Assembly (NCBI GenBank): GCA_038503035.1
Contig: JAVSML010000027.1
Span: forward strand, 1,026,365 to 1,090,364
Direction of reading: 5' to 3'
Source: Crocodylus rhombifer
Lineage: Eukaryota > Chordata > Crocodylia > Crocodylidae
DNA length: 64,000 nt
The notes below the pieces were generated by a model, which did no database searches, had not been told where the DNA came from, and worked only from the letters and a program-made list of their open reading frames with translations. The translations under genes and the position numbers were made by a program. Below are positions 22,899 to 37,100 of the stretch, piece by piece. The number at the start of each line of letters is the position of its first letter. Position 1 is the stretch's first letter.

Positions 22899-22972
22899 AG
22901 GCCAGATACACAACTTATGTGAATTGCCACTGAAGTCAGTGGAAGTATGCCAATTTGCACCGGCAGTGAATC
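22899..22972 (+). repeat. Relic of a palindromic amniote repeat
   Basis: 'ggccaga', 'gtgaattgccactgaagtca', 'tatgccaatttgcacc' recall a common self-complementary repeat of amniotes. CCACTGAAGTCAGTGG at its centre is nearly palindromic. Confidence 0.5.
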
Positions 22973-25376
22973 CATCCCTCTAATGCTAAAATCCCTAATG
23001 AAATGAGAGACAGAATAGAAGAAGTAAACTCTTTGACTTCAGTATCAAGCAGATCAAGAGGAATTAAGGAGTATGAAGGGTTGAATCTTTATATCAATGG
23101 GCTAAACACGGCTGTCCAAACGGTGGCCCATGGGCCACATCTGGTTAATTTATAGGCCCTACTGTCTTGCTGCTGCCATCAGTCTCTGGGTCCCTCCCCC
23201 CAGCTTCCACTGCCTCCCTCACTTCTGAGGGTAAGTCAGGGTAAGATGGCACAACATGCAACTGCCCACTACAAAATAGTGTGGCATGTCATGGGGGTAC
23301 TTGCAATGCTGTCAGGAAGCTAATGCACAACATTATGCCCCAGCACACCTGCCAACCCTGGTCACTCAGAGGTTGGACTGCCCAGGCCTGGAACTTATTA
23401 GAAAGCCATTTGATGATCAACTGCTCTGTTATAATTTTGCTGTAATCAGTGGCACAATGGCTCTCGCAAAACATAACACATGACACCTGCCATGTAGATT
23501 GGCTGGGGGAGTTTCATGGGGGAGAACAAGAGAATATTAGCATGACATTCCTAATATGTATCTGACTTCAAAAATTTACAGCTAAAGTATATGGGTAATA
23601 GCTCACAGTCATTTGGTTTCACAACGTTTTACGTATCCCCGGATGTTTGGAAGTTACAGACCCTCTAGAAATTAGTCTTTTAAATATATTTATCAGTTCC
23701 AAAACTGACATGGATGGGGCAACATTTAACATGTACGGTGTGAAAATGAATATTCATAATATGAAATACAAAGAATTATAATTTCAGTTTATTCATGGCT
23801 GCAAGAACATGGCAGGTGAAAGATGGATGGAGGAGGTTAAGTGATGTTCTCATAGATTTGCTATGATCTGTAAGATAAAGAGGCCCATTAAATTGTATAT
23901 CTTATTTATAGGGATGGAGACGTAGACCCTATAGATTGTCAAATATCATATGAAATATCTCCAAGCATGGTAATGTGTTCTTGCTAATCTTTCCATTGTT
24001 TATCTGAGGCTCAGCAGCAAGATAGATACCCAATAGATATTTAATGGTTTTGTACATTGTGAAGCAATTTTTTCTTAATTATTTTATAATTAAAATATTG
24101 AATTGTTTCATTATGTTTATCAGAGAATCAGCCTACTTGATAAAATAGCTATTGTTTTATGCATAATTGCTTTTATGCTTTGATTTTTTAAAATTGAATT
24201 ATCAAAACTTTGACTGTCATCTAGTTTATAGTAGACAAGTATCCAGAGCAAAGGGGACACCATCACATTTGGAAATGTTAGCACTTGTGTTTGAAACTTC
24301 AACAAAGCAATCAGCAGTCTGCCTATCAACAAAGCCAGTACTATATGCTCTTCTCTAAAATCAGTTCCCACATCTCAGGCTAGTGGACATCTAGTTGAGC
24401 CTTGTGAGGAAGCCCATGATGCCATTGCCTAGACCATACCAGTTGTGTGGAAAAAGAACTTTGCTTCTAGGGCTGTCAGTCTTATACACTCAAATGGAAA
24501 GAAAGACTGCGGTGTTAATAGGGCTACCCAGAAAAACAAGTCACTATACAATATAAGGTATAATTCATGATCAGATCAGGGATGAGTACCTTCCTTTTTA
24601 TTATTTACTTATGATCCTTATTTTTGGTTTAGTGATAATTCAGATTTTCACATAAAAGACATTTTTTCTTGTTTTCAAGTAACCAGGAAGTTCATTGTAA
24701 TATCCTGGATTTTCTTGCAGAACTAAGAAACTCACACTCCTGAGGTGAGAGAAAAATACTGTTTTAGATTAGAAGTTAACTAAGAAATGGTTAGTAGGAA
24801 TAAATAATCAATTTTAACCAGGGCAAAAGGTTATCAGTACAATACCCCAAGGTTCTGTACAAGAGACAGTGTTCTTTAATATAAACTGACATATTTTATG
24901 GCATTAAAACAATCCCTGAGGGGGATTAAGAAGAGACTTCTTCTATGGATATGTTATTTTATAATTATATGCTTGTAAATGGGTTTCTTGATGCATATTA
25001 TATAGTCTACTGTGGCACAGACTGTATAATAGTTTTTCTGTAGAGTAGAAAGACTACTACTGAAATGGTAAAACAATTCTATTTTCACTAACAGAAATAA
25101 GGCTTACTATTTATCACTATATTTCTATGTGCTTCTGGAATTCTCATGCAAAATGTGTTTGTGATATGTGTTGAGCAATAAAGCCCATGTACAGTGAAAT
25201 ACTGGGCTTGCTAGTACTTATTACATATTGAAATTTTATAGGCTAAGATCATGGGTTCTGATTAACAGCTGGCCCAAATCCCTGTGCCAAGTTACGGATA
25301 ACTCACCTATCACTTTAGTTAAAAAGGTATGTGATCTGGATAGGTGTTTTTGCATACGCAGCTCTTTAAGCAAAAT
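22973..25376. other. No gene seen; one possible hAT-like relic
   Basis: Mostly unique AT-rich DNA. At 23104-23150, 'ggctgtccaaacggtggccc' with the perfect 16-bp palindrome at 23123-23138 resembles the end of a hAT-type non-autonomous element, but no second terminus was found. Confidence 0.45.
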
Positions 25377-25619
25377 GGATGCATCTACATGTTGCCACTT
25401 CCATGTAGTACTTCCAAAAGGTCCTACCATACTAAAGTATAGAACAGTAACTGCCCGTACTGCGCCATGCACATGGTGCATGGTTAGAATTCACCACTAC
25501 ATCTCCATAGTGGCGTGCTAAAATGGGGAATCATACTGCTATGGCGATGTAGCTGCTGATCACATGTAGATCCCTGTAATAGCTACATTGCCATAGCACG
25601 TCGCATCATGATGGCACCC
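25377..25619 (+). mobile_element. MITE family B, copy 1
   Basis: A 243-bp element starting 'ggatgcatctacatgttgcc' and ending 'catcatgatggcaccc', which is inversely related to the start. It is collinear with the 253-bp copy at 56757-57009 and, reversed, with 63837-64000. An internal inverted pair, 25538-25554 and 25581-25597 (16/17), makes a strong hairpin. Non-coding; no obvious target duplication. Confidence 0.7.
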
Positions 25620-28600
25620 AATATGCCCACCAAGTTCACTTCAAAGCTACTTGGTCTTTAGGTTTAAGAAAACAAACGAAAAAACCACTTCAGTATTTTA
25701 GAATACTGCACTAATACCATTAGGCTCACAGATGCCACTTTTCATTAGCATTTTCAACCTGTCTTATTTTTCAGAGATTTTGTTTTCATTAACCCATCAG
25801 CAAAGCATTAAGAGCATTTGTAACTCTAAAGAGCTGAGCTGTTCCCTTGAAATCCAGAAAATGCACAAACAGCAAATCAATGAGATTATCATTGCTAATA
25901 TTGTGCAGCACCCCAGAGTACCCTTAAGAAGATTTCATTGCATCCCAGGTTGGTGTGGTATCCTAGTTGAGCATCACTACACTATAACTTTGGCTCTTGT
26001 GTTGCCTTAAAAATAGCCAACTTTGCGCTGGAGACAAAACACACTTTTCTGTGAAGTGTGAATAAAGCTGATCAAATTAATGTGTGATAAGGTTTCACCG
26101 GGCAGTGAGGCCTCAACAAAACCGAAAGTGCCACGGTGGGCACTTCCAGTTTCACTTTTACCTTACAAGCTGGCATGCTGGTTAATAGAGCATGCCGGCT
26201 TGTAAGGTGCCAGTTAAGGCAGCTGTTACTGTAGTATGATTTGAAATTTTGCATTATGTTGAATGCTTCATTGTTTCTCCTGTATGTCAAATGCTTCCAA
26301 ATTCTGCAAGCAGCCATCCAGAAAACAAATTAAAAATAATATAAATGTATAATTTTGGGAGAAAATTGACCTCTAGTGGATTAGTACAGTTTAGATATGG
26401 TTTAAATATGATCAACAAAAGATTATTTTATTTTATTTTTGTTTTTTGTAAAAAGGAGGCCTGAAAATGAAGTATTTTTAAAAAATAAAAATAATAGAAA
26501 TAATAAGGGTTGGGCTATCACTGACTACTCCCTTTCAGCACAGTTTACAAGAAAGATTTATTAAAATCCCACCAGTGATACCGCTGAGATGGCATGATGT
26601 ATTTGCCCTCACTCAAAGATGTGCCAAAGTGTCACATTTTTATCTTAACTCTGATGTTAGATCTAACAACGTGTTTGCCAGTGCATTTAATATCATCTTG
26701 ATTATGAACATTTCAGATTTTTTTCTTCTTTTATGAATGTGTGGTTCATCACAAAAATAAGATTTGCCTTCACGTCTAGTACTGCTGCAGTGTTTTTCAA
26801 CCATGGTATCTGGACACATTTATTTTATGATTCAGCTTCCTGGCTTAGCTTTCTGTTGCTTTCCTTCTAGTTAAACATTTTTTCCTTTTGGAATATCTGG
26901 CTAATTTCTTTCTTGTGGTCAAATTAGAAAACATACATGTTCCTTGCAGTCCACTTTACTCCCTCTTGCCAAGCAGATCTTGGGGATGTGTTATTTAGGA
27001 AATTCATTTTAAAGAGTCACAGGGGTAAGATTTTAGTTGACACCACCAACCGTGTGGTATCCCCAAATATAAAAATAATTAAATTACTATTCTCAAAATG
27101 GTCAACATTGTTTCTAATGTGTTTCTAATTTGTTGTGTTCAAGTCTTTCTATGCCACAGTTTAGATTTTGGACCCAGAGAAAACTCTGGTAAATGCTGTA
27201 CAGTTTCTTAATATGAAATTTAATCCTATTCTTTAAACCCACAGGAAAAGTAGGGAGAAGACTGCAGGGTAACAAGCAGAGAGAACAAAGAAACTTTGTG
27301 ACTACATTCTCTATGGGAAAAAAAAATATAGCTGTTGATTCTCTTTTCGCTTATGCTGGGACAAATCATCCTACAGTGCAATTACATTGGTGTAAAACTC
27401 TAATAAGCGAGAGGAGAATAAGACTCACCTGTGTGTACATTATGTTTTGTAAACTTTATCCTGAAGTTCTGCAAGATTTCATTGAGTTAGGAAAGAATTA
27501 CAGGGCCAGGGAGACTTTCAGGGAGGAATGTCTGATTGCTTTTTATACTACTTACTAGACAAAACATTTTAATATTCTATGTAAAGTAGAAACAAGCTGA
27601 CCACTGTGAGTGGTGAATCCCAGCCAATGCTCCCATATTCAAAAATAGAACTCTTTGGAATGTGCTGATATATAATGGGATATCCCCAGTGAGCTGCTTA
27701 CCACTTAAAAAATAGAAACAGAAAAGTTATTCTCTTCTGCCTCCTCTGTAGTTAAAATCTTCTAAAAATATTTCTGTATAGCTGCCACTTCAAGTTTTAT
27801 TGCTTACATGGCGTCTGCTGGCATCTTGAAATGTAACTCTGGGACACCAGAGGGGAAGCAGACCTTGTGTAGTGTCTGAAAAGCAGCTCAAAATCCATGA
27901 GAAAACATCCCATTGTACACACAGAGTCCCTCAGGAGAAACACAACACCAAAAAAGAGACCTTCATGCTGGAAAATTTTGTGTTAAAATTTACGAGCCCG
28001 TCATTCTATCATTTGAAATAGTTTCTGTTTTTGGCCTAACGCTGTGAGCTTGATAGCTAAAGTTTTGGAAGGGAAGTGATTTGTTTCATTTTGCTTAAGC
28101 CTTTATGTAGCTGAATTATATTTTAGTAATCCCCAGTATCCATAGTTACAGTGTTTTCCCATTGACACAGCAACACTTCCTGGTGAAGTTTCCCTAGAAC
28201 TCAGCCAACCAGCTTGTCTTAAATCCAGCGTATATTTCTTCAGTGAAAGCTAATTGCAGTAATATGGCCATCTTCTTTTCCATTTTCCCCTTTTCGTGGG
28301 GTGCATAATGTTGCCAAGAGAATTGATCTCTGCCAGGATGGAAAAAAAAGATTCAGTAAGTTAGTGCCAATTAACAAAACAAATAAGTTGTATCTTGATC
28401 AGAGTACAACAGCCCAAACCTGGTCCTACTCACTGGAAAGGTTTTATAAGAGTAAACAAATGGCAGCTCCTAACCACTGGCAGACTGGGAGGGCAAAATG
28501 TTTCTGCTGTGTTTCACTCATTAAGGCCATACACTCTCTCCCCTCTGTACCCCGCCCACAGTGCCTAATTAATTCACATCAATTTTGAAAGAATGCATGA

Positions 28601-29286
28601 TTAGCTGTACTAAGGCTAAGCAGTAGCATATTGAGTCACACGCTAGAAGGCCTAGTTTGGGCATTGGCTCAGAATGGCAGGATCTATGCCAACTTGAGAA
28701 GCTAAATTGGTTGCAGGGCAGGGGGTGGGGGGAATTGCCAACTAACTGCCTAGTCTCATGGCACCATCTGCCAATTTGTAGACTGATGTTGGCATCAGAT
28801 CTGAAGGAGCCACTTACCCATTTGTACAGCTATAGGCCACAAGAGTGAAAGAAGAAGCATTTGAAAACAAGAAAGAAGTTGACAAAAAAAAGCATCCTGT
28901 ATAACCCGTTGCCTCTCAGTTTGGGTCTGTAATGCTGTGTGCTCAAGTAGGAGTGTTTCATACTTAACCAATCGTAGGAAATATGTTTATTTTTCATACC
29001 CACACATTACGGTGGTGTCTCAGATTCCAAAGAGCCCAGGAATAATGCATCTTATATAAAATAGATAGATGAAAAAAGCCGTTCATTTAAAATACATTGA
29101 CACTTAGAGAACACATCACTTATTAGCACTATAGAAGTCTTATGCTGACACAAACTGGATGCTGTCCAAAATCTGGAGTGGATCCTTTGGTGCTGCTCTC
29201 TACTTAGGATTTCAAAAGTTTGGGAGCAGTTACGAGGTGTGTCTTTCCCAACTCTGAGTTATCTTCAAAGCTACTTCAAGGGTAGA
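25620..29286. other. No gene seen
   Basis: Unique AT-rich DNA except for the hairpin at 26161-26207. Open frames of up to 95 codons lack recognisable features. Confidence 0.55.
26161..26207. repeat. Hairpin, 19-bp arms with one mismatch
   Basis: 26161-26179 (CCTTACAAGCTGGCATGCT) pairs with 26189-26207 over 18 of 19 positions around a 9-base loop. A smaller self-complementary GTGCC/GGCAC pair lies just upstream (26128-26145). Possibly an old palindromic element. Confidence 0.8.
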
Positions 29287-31150
29287 TTTATAGAATTACA
29301 GAAAAATCAGAAGGGACCTCCTTAGGTTATCTAGTTCAACCCCCTCAAGGCAGGATCATTCCTATATAAACCATTCCAGAGAAGAGTTTGTCTAACCTGC
29401 TCTTAAAAACTTCCATGGATGGAGATTCTACAATCTCTGGACGTCATCAATTCCAAATCTTAACCACCCTCATAGTCCTAATATCCAAACTAATTTTTTT
29501 TTACTGTAATTTAAGACTGCTATTTCATGTCCTGGCCCTTGCAGCCAAAAAGGTTTAGTCTGCCACCATCCTCTATATAACCACCCTTCAGGTATTTGAA
29601 GATTCTAATTACAACTCAGTAAATTATTTATCTTTTTGCAACAAGAACAAACTGTTGGCTCATATTCAATTTAAGGTCCACTATAATCCCATGATCCTTT
29701 TCTGAAACACTGAAGCATAGCCAGTATTTCCTCAATCTGAATTTATTCATTAGATTGTTCCATCCCAAATGCAGGGCTTTGCACTTCATTTTATTGACTT
29801 GAATTTGATTAAATTTAGACCATTTTCCCAGTTTATCAGGGTCATTCTGAAACCTAATTGTATCCTCCAAAGTGTCTGCAATTCCACCCATTTTGGTATC
29901 ACTTGTGAATTTGCTAAATCCAATCTTACAAATCATTAATGATTATATTTAACAGTGTTGGACCCAGGGCAGACCCCTAGTGAACCCAGCTTGATACCCC
30001 CTCCAAATTAGACACTGTCTTTGAGTATGATGACACAACCAGTTATGCTGTTATAGTACCTTACTTCCTAGACTGAAGAGAATGCTATGGAAAATATTGC
30101 CAAAAGCTTTGCTGAAGTCATATTATATCACATTAACTCCTTTCCCTCTTCTACAAAGCCTCCGTCATAAAAGGAAATTAGGTTGGATTTTCTTTGTTGT
30201 AAAATGAAATCTGATTGGTCAAGCATGAATATCTCTTGACAGATCCATGTTGATTATATTAGTAACACCTGGGTGCTTAGAAACAGATTCCTGGACGACA
30301 TGGTCCATAGTCCTTCCAGGTATTGAGGTCAATCTGTAATTTACTAGTTCATTCTTGTTTCCCTTTCTTAAAGATTCCCTTTACCAGTTCCTATCCAGTA
30401 CCTTACTTGGTCTTCATAAGTATTCAACAATAGCTCTGCAAGTACCTCAGACAATACGTTGAGTACTCTAGGATATATATAATCCATCTATGCTGACATG
30501 ACCACATATCTTTAAGTAACGCTATTCTCTTATTCTAAGCTAATTATTTTCTCTCTTATCCATACCATCAACTGTGTTCAATATCTGAAAGTTGACCTTA
30601 TTCTTGAAGAATGAAGTAAAAAAAGGGATTAAAAACTCCAGTCATCTTCATATTATCTGTTTTTAGATTGCCTTCCTCATTCACTAAGGGACCAATATCT
30701 TCTTGGTCTTCCCTTCTCTTACTTCTACCTTTTTGTTGCCTTTTACAGTACTTATTAGTTGCAGTTCAATTTGTTCCTTGGCCTTCCTGATTTTCTCTCT
30801 GTATACCTATGCAACTCTTGTATATTAATCCCTGGTAATGTTTACTTAGTTTCCATTTTTTGCAAGATTCCGAGCTTTAATTAATTGAAAAGTTTACTCT
30901 TTAGCCAGGCCATTCTCTTGCTGAATTTCCTAGCCTTTCTTCACACCAAGACATACTGCTCTTGCACCTCTAATATGAACTATTTAAGGTACAACCATGT
31001 CTCTGGAGAACTTTTCCTGTCATAATTTCCTTCCATGATATCCAGCTCACCAGCTCCCTGAGTCTTTGAAAGTATATTTTTCTGAAGTCTAGTGTCCTTA
31101 TTCTGTCCTTATCTTGTTGCTTTCCTTTCTTTCTTCCTTTTCTTAGATTA
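29287..31150 (-). mobile_element. Old CR1 LINE, linker to 3' end
   Basis: The minus strand carries a decayed CR1 from the endonuclease-RT linker ('TLDFRK' near 31085) through the RT region to the 3' end ('tagaattacagaaaaatcag' at 29291). The best open piece, 29628-29936, reads 'FTSDTKMGG' in place of the FADDTKL box, then 'KCKALHLGWNN' and 'DLKLNMSQQ'. Many stops and indels show great age. It belongs to a different, older CR1 lineage than the 34-37 kb copy. Confidence 0.85.
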
Positions 31151-31154
31151 ATTT

Positions 31155-31459
31155 AGGCTAGGAACAGACATTACACATAAACTGGTCTAAATGACCAGAA
31201 ACTGGTTTAAACCTGTAACAGAACATAATTTCAATGCACATAAACCAGTTTCAAAATGGCCAAAACTGGTTCGAGATAAACCTGGTTGAATGTAGTATCA
31301 GACTTAACCGATTGAACTCAAACCTGTTTCTGCAATGTCTATCCCAGACCCCTTCCTGGTTTAAGTTAAACCAGACTCTTCCAGCATCCCAGCATGCTCT
31401 CTGGGCTTGGTTCTCTGCTCCAGCAGAGCAGGACTGGCCTGACCCCTCTGCTCCCTAGT
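31155..31459 (+). mobile_element. TIR-like repeat (family C, copy 1)
   Basis: It starts 'aggctaggaacagacatta' and is homologous, in inverted orientation, to 44341-44646 along its full length. An inner inverted pair, (G)GAACAGACATT near 31160 and AATGTCTATCCC near 31340, looks like a TIR. Homology continues past it through 'ccagcatcccagcatgctct', so the true element is larger than that core. Non-coding. Confidence 0.65.
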
Positions 31460-31684
31460 GAAAGGAGGAACAGGCAGGGACAGGCAAGGGCAAGGGTCTG
31501 GCCAGATGCTGGCCCCAGAAGGGAGCAGGAAAGAAGTTGATTTCCCCCCTCCCTCCCCTGTCCCACCAGCACAGACCTGCTGTTCTCCACTGGCTGCTAC
31601 AGTGGCAGGGGCACGGCCAGCCCCATCAGTAGACTAGACTGAACTGGCCAGGGAGGGTTTGGACTGCGAGTGGACTCCGGGTTC
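31460..31684. other. Unassigned GC-rich spacer
   Basis: C/G-rich sequence between the family C repeat and the next CR1. Its origin was not recognised. Confidence 0.4.
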
Positions 31685-33914
31685 TTGACCACCTGGGTGA
31701 AGTGATCATTGCCTACCCTAATTCACCCTCCAGCGCTGGGTGTCAAAGGCCTGCAGCAAGGCAACAGCCCTAGACTTCAGGATGGCAGATTTCAATGAAG
31801 TAAGGAGACTAGCTGGGGAGACACTGAGGTCCTGGAGGGGAGGGGAGTTGGGAGTCCAGGAAGAGTGGTTGTTCCTTAAGGAGCTGATCCTCCAAGCCCA
31901 AAGGGTGACAATCCCCATGCAAATCAAAGGAGGCTGAAGTGCTCAAAAGCCCCCATGGCTCACCAAAAGCATCCATGAACATCTCAAAGCTAAAAAGGAG
32001 GTGTACACCCAATGGAAGGGAGGGGCCATCACCAAGGAGAACTATACCTCCATTGCTCAAGACTGTAGCGGGGGCTGTTAGGAAGGCTAAGGTGGAGATG
32101 GAACTGGGACTAGTGACCCGGATCAAGGATAACAAGAAGCCCTTTTTTAAATACATAGTTGGTAAAAAGAAGGTGCCGGGTAATGTAGGGCTTCTGCAGG
32201 ATACGCTAGGAAATCTGGTGGTCACATCAGATGACAAGGCTAACCTCTTTAACAATTTCTTTGCCTCCATCTTTTTCAGCAAGGGCTGGGGCATCCCCCA
32301 CACCGGGATCCCCTATGGTCCCAGGGGAGGTGCTGCCAAGCCCAGGGCCAGTGAGGACCTAGTCAGGGAACTTCTGGTAGGACTAGATGTGTTCAGATCA
32401 GCAGGTCCTGATGATCTCCACCCCAGAGTGCTAAGGGAATTAGCAAAGGTCATTGCAGCTTTAAGAGCACTCATGGTGTTCTGGTGAGTTGCTGGAGGAC
32501 TGGAAAAGAGCCAATGTTGTCCCCATTTACAAAAAAGGGAGGAAGGAGGACCCAGGAAACTATAGGTCCATTATTCTTACCTCGGTCCTGGGGAGTTTTT
32601 TGAGAAAATTATCCAGGAGCACATCTGCGAGGCACCAGCAGGGAAGATCATGCTTAAGGGCAACCAACATGGGTTCATTCGAGGCAGGTCCTGTCAGACC
32701 AACCTGGTTGCCTTCTATGACCAGGTCATAAAATCCTTGGATTCAGGTGTTGTGGTGGGTGTAGTCTTTCTGGATTTTAGGAAGGTCTTCGACACTGTCT
32801 CTCACCCCATTCTCATTAAAAAAATTAGGCAACTGTGGCATCGATGCCTACACAATCAGATGGATCACAAATTGGCTGGAGGGCCAGACCCAGAGAGTGG
32901 TGGTGGACAGGTCTTTTCGACCTGGAGGGATGTGGGCAGTGGGGTCCCCCAGGGCTTGGTCCTCGGGCCTGCACTGTTCAACATCTTCATCAGTGACTTG
33001 GATGAGGGGGTGAAAAGCACCTTGTTCAAATTCATGGATGACACTAAGATCTGGAGACAAGTGGCCATGCTAGAGGAGAGGAACAGGTTGCAACTAGATC
33101 TAGACAGGTTATAGGGGTGGGAGGATGAGAATAGGATGGATTTCAATACTGACAAGTGCAAGGTATTGCACCTGGGGAGGAAGAACCAGCAGCATACCTA
33201 CAGGCTGGGAAACTCCCTTCTCATCAGCACAGAGGCAGAAAAGGATCTTGGTGTCATTATAGATTTCATAATGAACATGGGCTGCCAATCCAGGGACATG
33301 GTCAGGAAGGCTAACCGCACCTTGTCATGCATTCATAGATAAATCATGAGCAGGTCCAAGGAGGTGATCCTCCCCCCTATGTAACACTGGTCAGACCGCA
33401 GTTGGAGTACTGTGTCCAGTTCTGGGCGCCGCACTTCAGGAGGGATGTGGTCAGCATCGAGAGGGTCCAGAGGAGGGCCACTCACATGACCAGGAGGCAG
33501 CAAGGCAGGCCATATGAGCAGAGGCTATAGGACCTGAACCTGTTCAGCCTCTACAAGAGAAGGGATCTGGTGGCCATCTACAAACTGGCCAAGAGGGACC
33601 AGAAGGCTATGGGAGAGTCCCTGTTCCCCTAAGCACTACTAGGAGTAACGAGGAATAATGGCCATAAGGTGACTGAGAGTAGATTTAGGCTAGATATCAG
33701 GAGGCACTACTTCACAGTCAGGGTGGCTAGGATCTGAAATCAACTTCCAAGGGAAATGGTGCTCACTCCTACCCTGGGGACTTCAAAAGGAGGCTAGATA
33801 ATCACCTAGCCGGGGTCATTTGACCCCAGCATTCTTTCCTGCCCATGGCAGGGGATCAGACTTGATGATCTGCTCAGGTCCCTTCTGACACTACCAACTA
33901 TGAAACTATGAAAA
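31685..33914 (+). mobile_element. CR1 LINE, 5'-truncated, several frame breaks
   Basis: It begins in the linker ('ALDFRMADFNEVRR') and covers RT to the 3' tail 'ctatgaaactatgaaaa'. Recognisable RT motifs are 'NVVPIYKKG', '[14 protein letters not shown]', '[16 protein letters not shown]', '[11 protein letters not shown]', and 'FMDDTKIW', which keeps the DD pair. Stops at 31934 and 33112 and frame changes near 32488 and 32650 disable it. It abuts family C upstream and is followed within 230 bp by another CR1 in the same orientation. Confidence 0.9.
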
Positions 33915-34139
33915 CCCCCAGTTTTTCTTTTTTTATTTATTTTAAAATATATTCCCTCCCCTTCCCCAGCCATTTCTGACTTTTTCTCTCCCTCTCTATT
34001 CCCTACAGATAAGTATAAGTAAGCTAAGATGTAGGATAGACTTTAACATTTTATTTTTGGTAGTAAGTTTTATTTTTCTCTCACTCTGCAAATAAGTGCC
34101 CTGCTATTTTGATATAGATATCCACTGTTTTATAAGTGA

Positions 34140-37100
34140 TAACTACTGCCCCTGCTGGCCCGCTGAACAGCCCTTGCAAAGCCAGCGGACCAAGGCACTT
34201 AAAGGGGCACTTAAGGGAGCCCACCCCTGCCCCAGCCCTGACACAATCTGTAGGCAAGGCAAGAGCCCCCAAGGGCACACTTGCCTGCCTGTACACTAAT
34301 GCCAGGAGCCTGGGCAACAAGCAGGACGAGCTCGTCCTCCTGCTCAGTGCAAAGAAATATGATGTCATTGGGATAACGGAGACCTGGTGGGACTCCACCC
34401 GTGACTGGACCACGGGTATAGAGGGCTATACCCTGTACAGGAGGGATCGTGTTGACAAAAGGGGCGGGGGTGTAGCTTTCTATGTGAAGGAAAGCTACAT
34501 GTCCCTGCAAGCTGATGTTGGCGACCGGCATTGACAGCTAGAGACCCTCTGGGTAAAAATTCGTGGGGAATTCAGCACAGGGGACACAACGGTGGGAGTC
34601 TACTACAGACCTCCCACTCAAAGTCCCAAGCTTGACCAGGAGTTCGCCCGGGAACTGACTGAGGCCGCTTGCTCCAGGAACTTGGTTGTCATGGGTGACT
34701 TCAATTACCCGGACATCTCGTGGGAAGATCACTCAGCTAAATCTGAGCGGGCGCAAAGCTTTCTCTCATGCGTGGATGACCTCTACCTGACTCAAGAAGT
34801 CTATGGGCCAATGAGAGGCAAAGCGCTGCTTGACCTGGTACTGGCTACGGGGGACGACCTAATCAGCGACCTAGTGATTGATGGGAAGTTGGGTGACAGC
34901 GACCACGAGCTGATCACCTTCACCATCCGCCATAAAGCTGGCAAGTCAGTCAGCAACACAGAAGTCCTTGACTTCAGAAAAGCTGACTTTGACAAGCTCA
35001 AGAGGCCAGTCAGTCAGGCCCTCAGGGACCATGACCCCAGGGAGATGGGAGTTCAAGAAGAGTGGTTGCTTCTCAAGGAAGCGATCCTCAGTGCACTAGC
35101 TAAATCTATTCCAACACGGAGGAAAGGCAGCAAGAAGGCACAGCAGCCCCCCTGGCTCTCCAGAGACCTAGCAGACCTACTGTGGCTAAAAAGGAAAGCC
35201 TACAAAGGATGGAGGATGGGATTCACCTCCAAGGAGGATTACTCCACACTGGTCCAGTCCTGCAGGGAGCAAACCAGGAAAGCCAAAGCTGCAACTGAAC
35301 TCCAACTAGCTTCAGGCATCAAGGACAACAAAAAGTCCTTTTTCAGATATGTGGGGAGCCGGAGGAAAAGCAAGGGCAACGTTGGACCCCTGCTAAACCA
35401 GATGGGGCAACTGACAACTGACGCCCAGGAAAAACCAACCTATTAAATAGGTACTTTGCGTCAGTCTTTCACCAGTCACACGGGATGCCCATGCCTGCTA
35501 TGGGACAGGGAAATCTGGGTGAGGGGGATCCCCTACCCTCCGTCAATGCTGACCTCGTGAAGGAACACCTTGAGAAGCTGGATACCTTCAAGTCAGCTGG
35601 CCCTGACAATCTGCACCCCAGGGTACTCAAGGAGCTGGCGAGCATTATAGCCCAGCCCCTGGCACAGATCTTTGAAAACTCCTGGTGCTCTGGTGTAGTG
35701 CCCAAAGACTGGAAGAAGGCCAATGTGGTGCCGATCTTCAAGAAAGGGAGGAGAGTGGATCCGGCTAACTACAGGCCCATTAGCCTGACTTCTATCCTGG
35801 GGAAGATCTTAGAAAAGTTTATTAAGGAGGCCATCCTTGAGGGACTGGCCCAGGCTAACATTCTAAGGGACAGCCAGCATGGGTTTGTTGCGGGTAGGTC
35901 TTGTTTGACCAATCTCATTTCCTTCTATGACCAGGTGACCTATCACCTGGACAAGGGAGAAGAGATTGATGTCATATATCTTGACTTCAAAAAAGCTTTT
36001 GATCTGGTATCCCATGATCACCTCTTGGCCAAACTGCCCAGTTGTGGCTTTGGCTCCACCACGATCCGCTGGCTGGGAAATAGGCTTCGTGGTCGGACCC
36101 AGAGGGTTGTGATTGATGGCAGTCACTCATCGTGGTGCCCTGTGACCAGTGGGGTCTCTCAAGGCTCTGTCCTGGGACCCATACTGTTCAACATCTTCAT
36201 TAACGATGTGGACATTGGAGTCAGGAGTGGACTGGCCAAGTTTGCCAATGACACCAAACTTTGGGGCAAGGCATCCATGCCAGAAGATAGGCGGGTGATC
36301 CAGGCTGACCTGGACAAGCTCAGCAAATGGGCGGATGAGAACCTCATGGTGTTTAACACCAAAAAATGCAAGGTTCTCCACCTTGGGAGGAAAAACCTGC
36401 AGCACCCTTATAGGCTCGGCAGTGCTATGTTGGTTAGCACTACAGAAGAAAAAGACGTGGGGGTCATCATTGACCACAAGATGAACATGAGCCTGCAATG
36501 CGATGCTGCGGCTAGTAAAGTGACCAAAATGCTGGCATGCATCCATAGATGCTTCTCGAGCAAATCCCGGGACGTCATTCTCCCCTTGTACTCGGCCTTG
36601 GTGAGGCCGCAGCTGGAGTACTGCGTCCAGTTTTGGGCTCCACAATTCAAAAAGGATGTGGAGAAGCTTGAGAGAGTCCAGAGGAGAGCCACGCGCATGA
36701 TCAGAGGTCAGGAAAACAGATCTTACGATGACAGGCTGAGAGCCACGGGACTCTTTAGCCTGGAAAAGCGTAGGCTCAGGGGTGATCTGATGGCCACCTA
36801 TAAGTTTATCAGGGGTGACCACCAGGATCTGGGGGAACATCTGTTCACCAGAGCGCCCCAAGGGATGACGAGGTCGAACGGTCACAAACTCCTGCAAGAC
36901 CGTTTCAGGCTGGACATAAGGAAGAATTTCTTTACTGTCCGAGCCCCCAAGGTCTGGAACAGTCTGCCAGCAGAGGTGGTTCAAGCACCTACATTGAACA
37001 CCTTCAAGAGTAAATTGGATGCTTATCTTGCTGGGATCCTATGACCCCAGCTGACTTCCTGCCCTTTGGGCAGGGGGCTGGACTCGATGATCTCCCGAGG

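Noticed and set aside
32489..32731. Separate 80-codon gene
   Set aside because: It is a frame-shifted piece of the CR1 reverse transcriptase.
36127..36984. 285-codon open frame on the minus strand
   Set aside because: It is exactly antisense to the CR1 reverse transcriptase and has no recognisable domain; a shadow frame.
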